From: Onthophagus taurus
Taxonomy: Eukaryota; Arthropoda; Insecta; Coleoptera; Scarabaeidae
Length of the DNA stretch: 64,000 nucleotides
Direction of reading: 5' to 3'
NCBI RefSeq assembly: GCF_036711975.1
Contig: NC_091967.1
Location: forward strand, 6,138,001-6,202,000
The notes below the pieces were generated by a model, which worked only from the letters and a program-made list of their open reading frames with translations, was not told where the DNA came from and made no database searches. The position numbers and the translations under genes are program-made. Positions 61,405 through 64,000 of the stretch are shown here, piece after piece; the first letter of the stretch is position 1, and the number at the start of each line of letters is the position of its first letter.

Positions 61405-62674
61405 ATATAAACAATATTCAAAATAGGTTTTCTAAATCAACACCTCAGAGATAAGGTCTATGTATATTTGTTTAAACATTAAGTCCACTTTCAAATCTCT
61501 CTTCTTAACAATTTCAAGTTTGTGGCTTAACATACCTTACCCTGAGGAGCTGAAATATTATATTTACATTACTTTTTAGGTCTAAAAGAAACTAAAACTA
61601 GAAAGATTTGAGCTCGTTTTGATTGGAAAATATTAATTATTCTTGAAAATAAAAACGATATAACCTCAAATAGATGTTGTCAATTTCATAGTACCAATTT
61701 AAAAAAATAAATAAATAAAGGTACTAAATCTGGAAACCATCTAAGTTTTGAAATTATGTTGAAACCAAACGCAATTAATATAGAAATAAATAAATAACAA
61801 TTAATAACAAAATTGAATATAATACTAGTATATAGTGTAATTAATACGAATTAAAAGAAACTTAAAAAAATTATTTAAACTTAGTGACATTTAATGAATT
61901 CCATTACCAACCTCACGATTGCAAGGTAGTCTTCAACTGATTTTCTCAACTACTTTTTTCGGCATATTTCGTCTTAAGAAACAAATAATTTTCTTTAATA
62001 GCCAAACAAAGCGTCTTAAAAGGTATAAAATAAGAAATTTTGATTTTTTCTGAATAATATAGGACTAAACTCCTCGTTTTTAGCGAATAGAAAAGTTTTG
62101 GCGACCACTTTGAAAATTGACATGCACTTTTAATGAAAATTTTACATTAAAAAAATAATTTAACTCATTTCGAGTTTCAAGGTTGGTAGTAACAACAGAA
62201 ATTCCCTGCTAAATTAGTTGTCGAAAAAGGTTATGTATTTATAATTAATAATACTTATAAAAATAATTGGAAATAAGTAATTGACAAACAAAATTAATGA
62301 AATAAATTTAATTTATTTATGTTTTAGATATGTTAGGAGCCGATTATTTAGAAAAAAAAATCATGGTGATCGAGAAACTTTGGAAAGTTTATTACAAAGA
62401 CCGGTGTTAAAAAATAACTTCTCTTAGAATCTATATACAAGGGATGCATCGAGATTTTACTGTAATTTTATAGAGTAATCTATTTTACCGACAAAATAAG
62501 TGTTAGTACCTGTACCCGTTAGATAACGCTAGTATACAAAAATATTTCTACGACAGCTGATAAGTCGATTTACACCGTGAATTTATATAGAGAAGACTGA
62601 CTTATTGTGTATAGGAGATAGGAATACGCGGTCGATTTATAAGAATGAGTGGGACAGACAGTAGTGAGTAGAAA
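61405..62674. other. intergenic region and probable promoter/5' leader of alpha-catulin
   Basis: No coding sequence recognised. The last few hundred bases should contain the alpha-catulin promoter and 5' untranslated region, but no clear TATA box or initiator stands out in the AT-rich DNA. Confidence 0.5.
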
Positions 62675-62761
62675 ATGGCAGCTGTAGGTACTTCAAATTT
62701 TGATTGTTTAGAAATAAAAACCCGTAGTATAGAACAAACCCTGCTACCTCTGATTAAACAG
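62675..62761 (+). CDS. CTNNAL1: alpha-catulin, first coding exon (partial gene)
   Basis: ATG at 62675 opens 29 codons ending in CAG, followed by the donor GTAAAA in phase 0. The peptide includes LEIKTRSIEQTLLPLIKQ, which matches the highly conserved N terminus of alpha-catulin (vertebrate CTNNAL1, insect alpha-catenin-related protein) far better than alpha-catenin itself. Alpha-catulin is a vinculin/alpha-catenin family cytoplasmic scaffold linked to Rho signalling and to the dystrophin complex and BK channels in other animals. Only this first exon lies in the window; the first intron runs past 64000. It was too short to register as a long open frame, and recognition rests on this one conserved block and the splice donor. 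Confidence 0.8.
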
Positions 62762-64000
62762 GTAAAACAAAATAGGATTTATGTGGTTTTGTACGCACGT
62801 GCATTCATTTTACTCTAATATTCTTTAATTCCGTGCGCTCGCCGCCTTTTCGTTTTGTGTGTAACGCCGCTTACTCATGCCGCAACGATTTTGTAGAATT
62901 TCTTTTTGGCATATAAATGAAAAAGATTTCTAATACAGTGGTACGCTGTGTTTTCAGTTGTTGGCAAGGTTGATGCAGTTGCATAGAGTAACATCGGCTT
63001 TGATGTTCGCTGATTACCAGCTTTCATGTAACTCCCTTTTTTTATTTTCATTTGCAAAGCAAGGTTATGTTTTTGTTTATTTAGTAACATGTGCGAATGT
63101 TGTTCATACGCACGCGTTAAATAACTGATGTATTATTGTTTCAATGTTTTAATATTAATCTTGTGTGTTGTTTTTATTTGAAATCGGTTTCAAAACATAA
63201 TTTTATTGAGAAAATATATTTATCATCTATTCTTCAAAGATAGTTGTATCCGGAAGGTATGGGCATTTGTGAACCAAATAGCTGCATTAAATTGCTTCTC
63301 AGGTTGGTCATAACCGTTCTTGCTATAAACTTCTGCACCGTTTTGGGCCTAGAAAAGGGACAGAAAGGTGCATCTATAAACATTTTTACAGCCAGTTGGA
63401 TCGCCCTAAAGGCAATTCAGCAACATGAGAGAACTCCCTAGGGGCAATGATGTTACTCTATGGTGGGTTCCAGGTCACCGAGACATTGAGAGCAATGAAA
63501 AAGCGGAAACATCAATAGCTTTGAGGTCTCAAAAGATAATCTTTCGCTGGAAAGAACTTCCAGGTCACAGACAAACGAAGAGTATGATAACTTCGTAAAA
63601 CAAAATCAAAGATGTTCTATGCCTTAACAAAGGGGATCTAAGGTAGCAACCTTAGATAGGCGCCCCTAAACTATCATCTCTTCCACATTGGACAAAAGTT
63701 ACAATAAGTTACAATAGATCTTATAGGTCGCGGTGACGAAAGGGGCCATTCCCGGCACCAATAATAATAATAGTTTTCATCGAAAGCAACATATTTTATA
63801 TGGAAAATCAGAATTTGCAATAACAACTAGGTATACCAGTCCAATTAATATAACAGAATTGTAGTCTATTTCTTGTGGACTAGATAAATTGTATCCGCAT
63901 TGCCCTTTCTGTCCCCTCCTGTTTCAATCTGGCCTCCAAATCCTCTTAATTCATTCCCTTCCCTCTATCTTATCACCCCCTCTTTAACTTTCTGCAGATC
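62762..64000 (+). other. start of alpha-catulin intron 1
   Basis: The intron begins at the donor at 62762 and continues beyond the window. It contains a GC-richer patch at about 62800-62880 and a plus-strand non-LTR retrotransposon relic at 63240-63775. No further coding exon is recognised. Confidence 0.6.
63240..63775 (+). pseudogene. decayed 3' end of a non-LTR retrotransposon with RNase H
   Basis: One plus-strand frame reads INIFTASWIALKAIQ and the next reads DVTLWWVPGHRDIESNEKAE, matching the RNase H domain motifs of retrotransposons (xSxxALxAI and WVPGHxxIxxNExAD). A stop and a frameshift separate them. The catalytic Asp expected before the first Ser is Ala here (TAS). The copy ends in a short AATAATAATAATA tail at about 63760-63772, as seen in several LINE clades. 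It is 5'-truncated and dead. It sits in the sense orientation in alpha-catulin intron 1. Confidence 0.75.

Noticed and set aside
1-64000. CRISPR arrays, bacterial operons, riboswitches or phage genes
   Set aside because: The tandem repeats have no unique spacers, and the spliced animal genes show this is nuclear insect DNA.

Overview
The window comes from a nuclear insect genome. Genes are split by GT-AG introns, poly(A) signals replace bacterial terminators, base composition is strongly AT-rich, and the recognisable proteins are animal ones: arginine kinase (the invertebrate phosphagen kinase), an OCIA-domain protein, eukaryotic glutamine synthetase, the V-ATPase c'' proteolipid, mitochondrial ribosomal protein mS29/DAP3, and the first exon of alpha-catulin. 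A beetle is plausible from the abundance of short satellite arrays with nucleosome-length monomers, but the order is not proven from sequence. There is no prokaryotic, viral or CRISPR content.

Layout. Bases 1-4763 are intergenic, with dispersed repeats. 4764-5992 (+) is a six-exon OCIAD1/asrij gene. 6257-11074 (+) is a three-exon arginine kinase with a cysteine-bearing N-terminal extension; intron 1 holds a minisatellite. 12320-25468 (-) is a glutamine synthetase gene convergent with arginine kinase. It has six core coding exons plus a candidate 39-bp cassette micro-exon. Its introns contain a TA-flanked DNA transposon remnant that carries 182-bp tandem repeats, and a second array of the same repeat. 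About 25.5-54.2 kb is gene-poor. It holds a 173-bp satellite array (27.4-28.6 kb), an E-box cluster (30.06-30.38 kb), a 178-bp satellite array with trimeric higher-order structure (31.0-33.5 kb), and a family of hairpin elements with a GGCCGCAAGC core (38.7-39.1 kb, again at 43.8 and 55.2 kb). 54249-54878 (-) is an intronless V-ATPase c'' gene. 58.25-58.65 kb (-) and 63.24-63.77 kb (+) are wrecked non-LTR retrotransposons. 60200-61363 (+) is intronless mS29/DAP3. 62675-62761 (+) is the first coding exon of alpha-catulin, whose first intron runs off the window.

The genes do not form a pathway or operon. Each is an ordinary insect housekeeping or metabolic gene: phosphagen buffering, ammonia assimilation, proton pumping, mitochondrial translation, mitochondrial/endosomal scaffolding and a cell-signalling scaffold. 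I found no convincing undescribed molecular system. The observations most worth testing are the in-frame glutamine synthetase micro-exon, the transposon-to-satellite relationship in its intron, the trimeric organisation of the 178-bp satellite, and the dispersed palindromic family. All exon boundaries were read by eye from frame continuity and splice dinucleotides, without transcript data.
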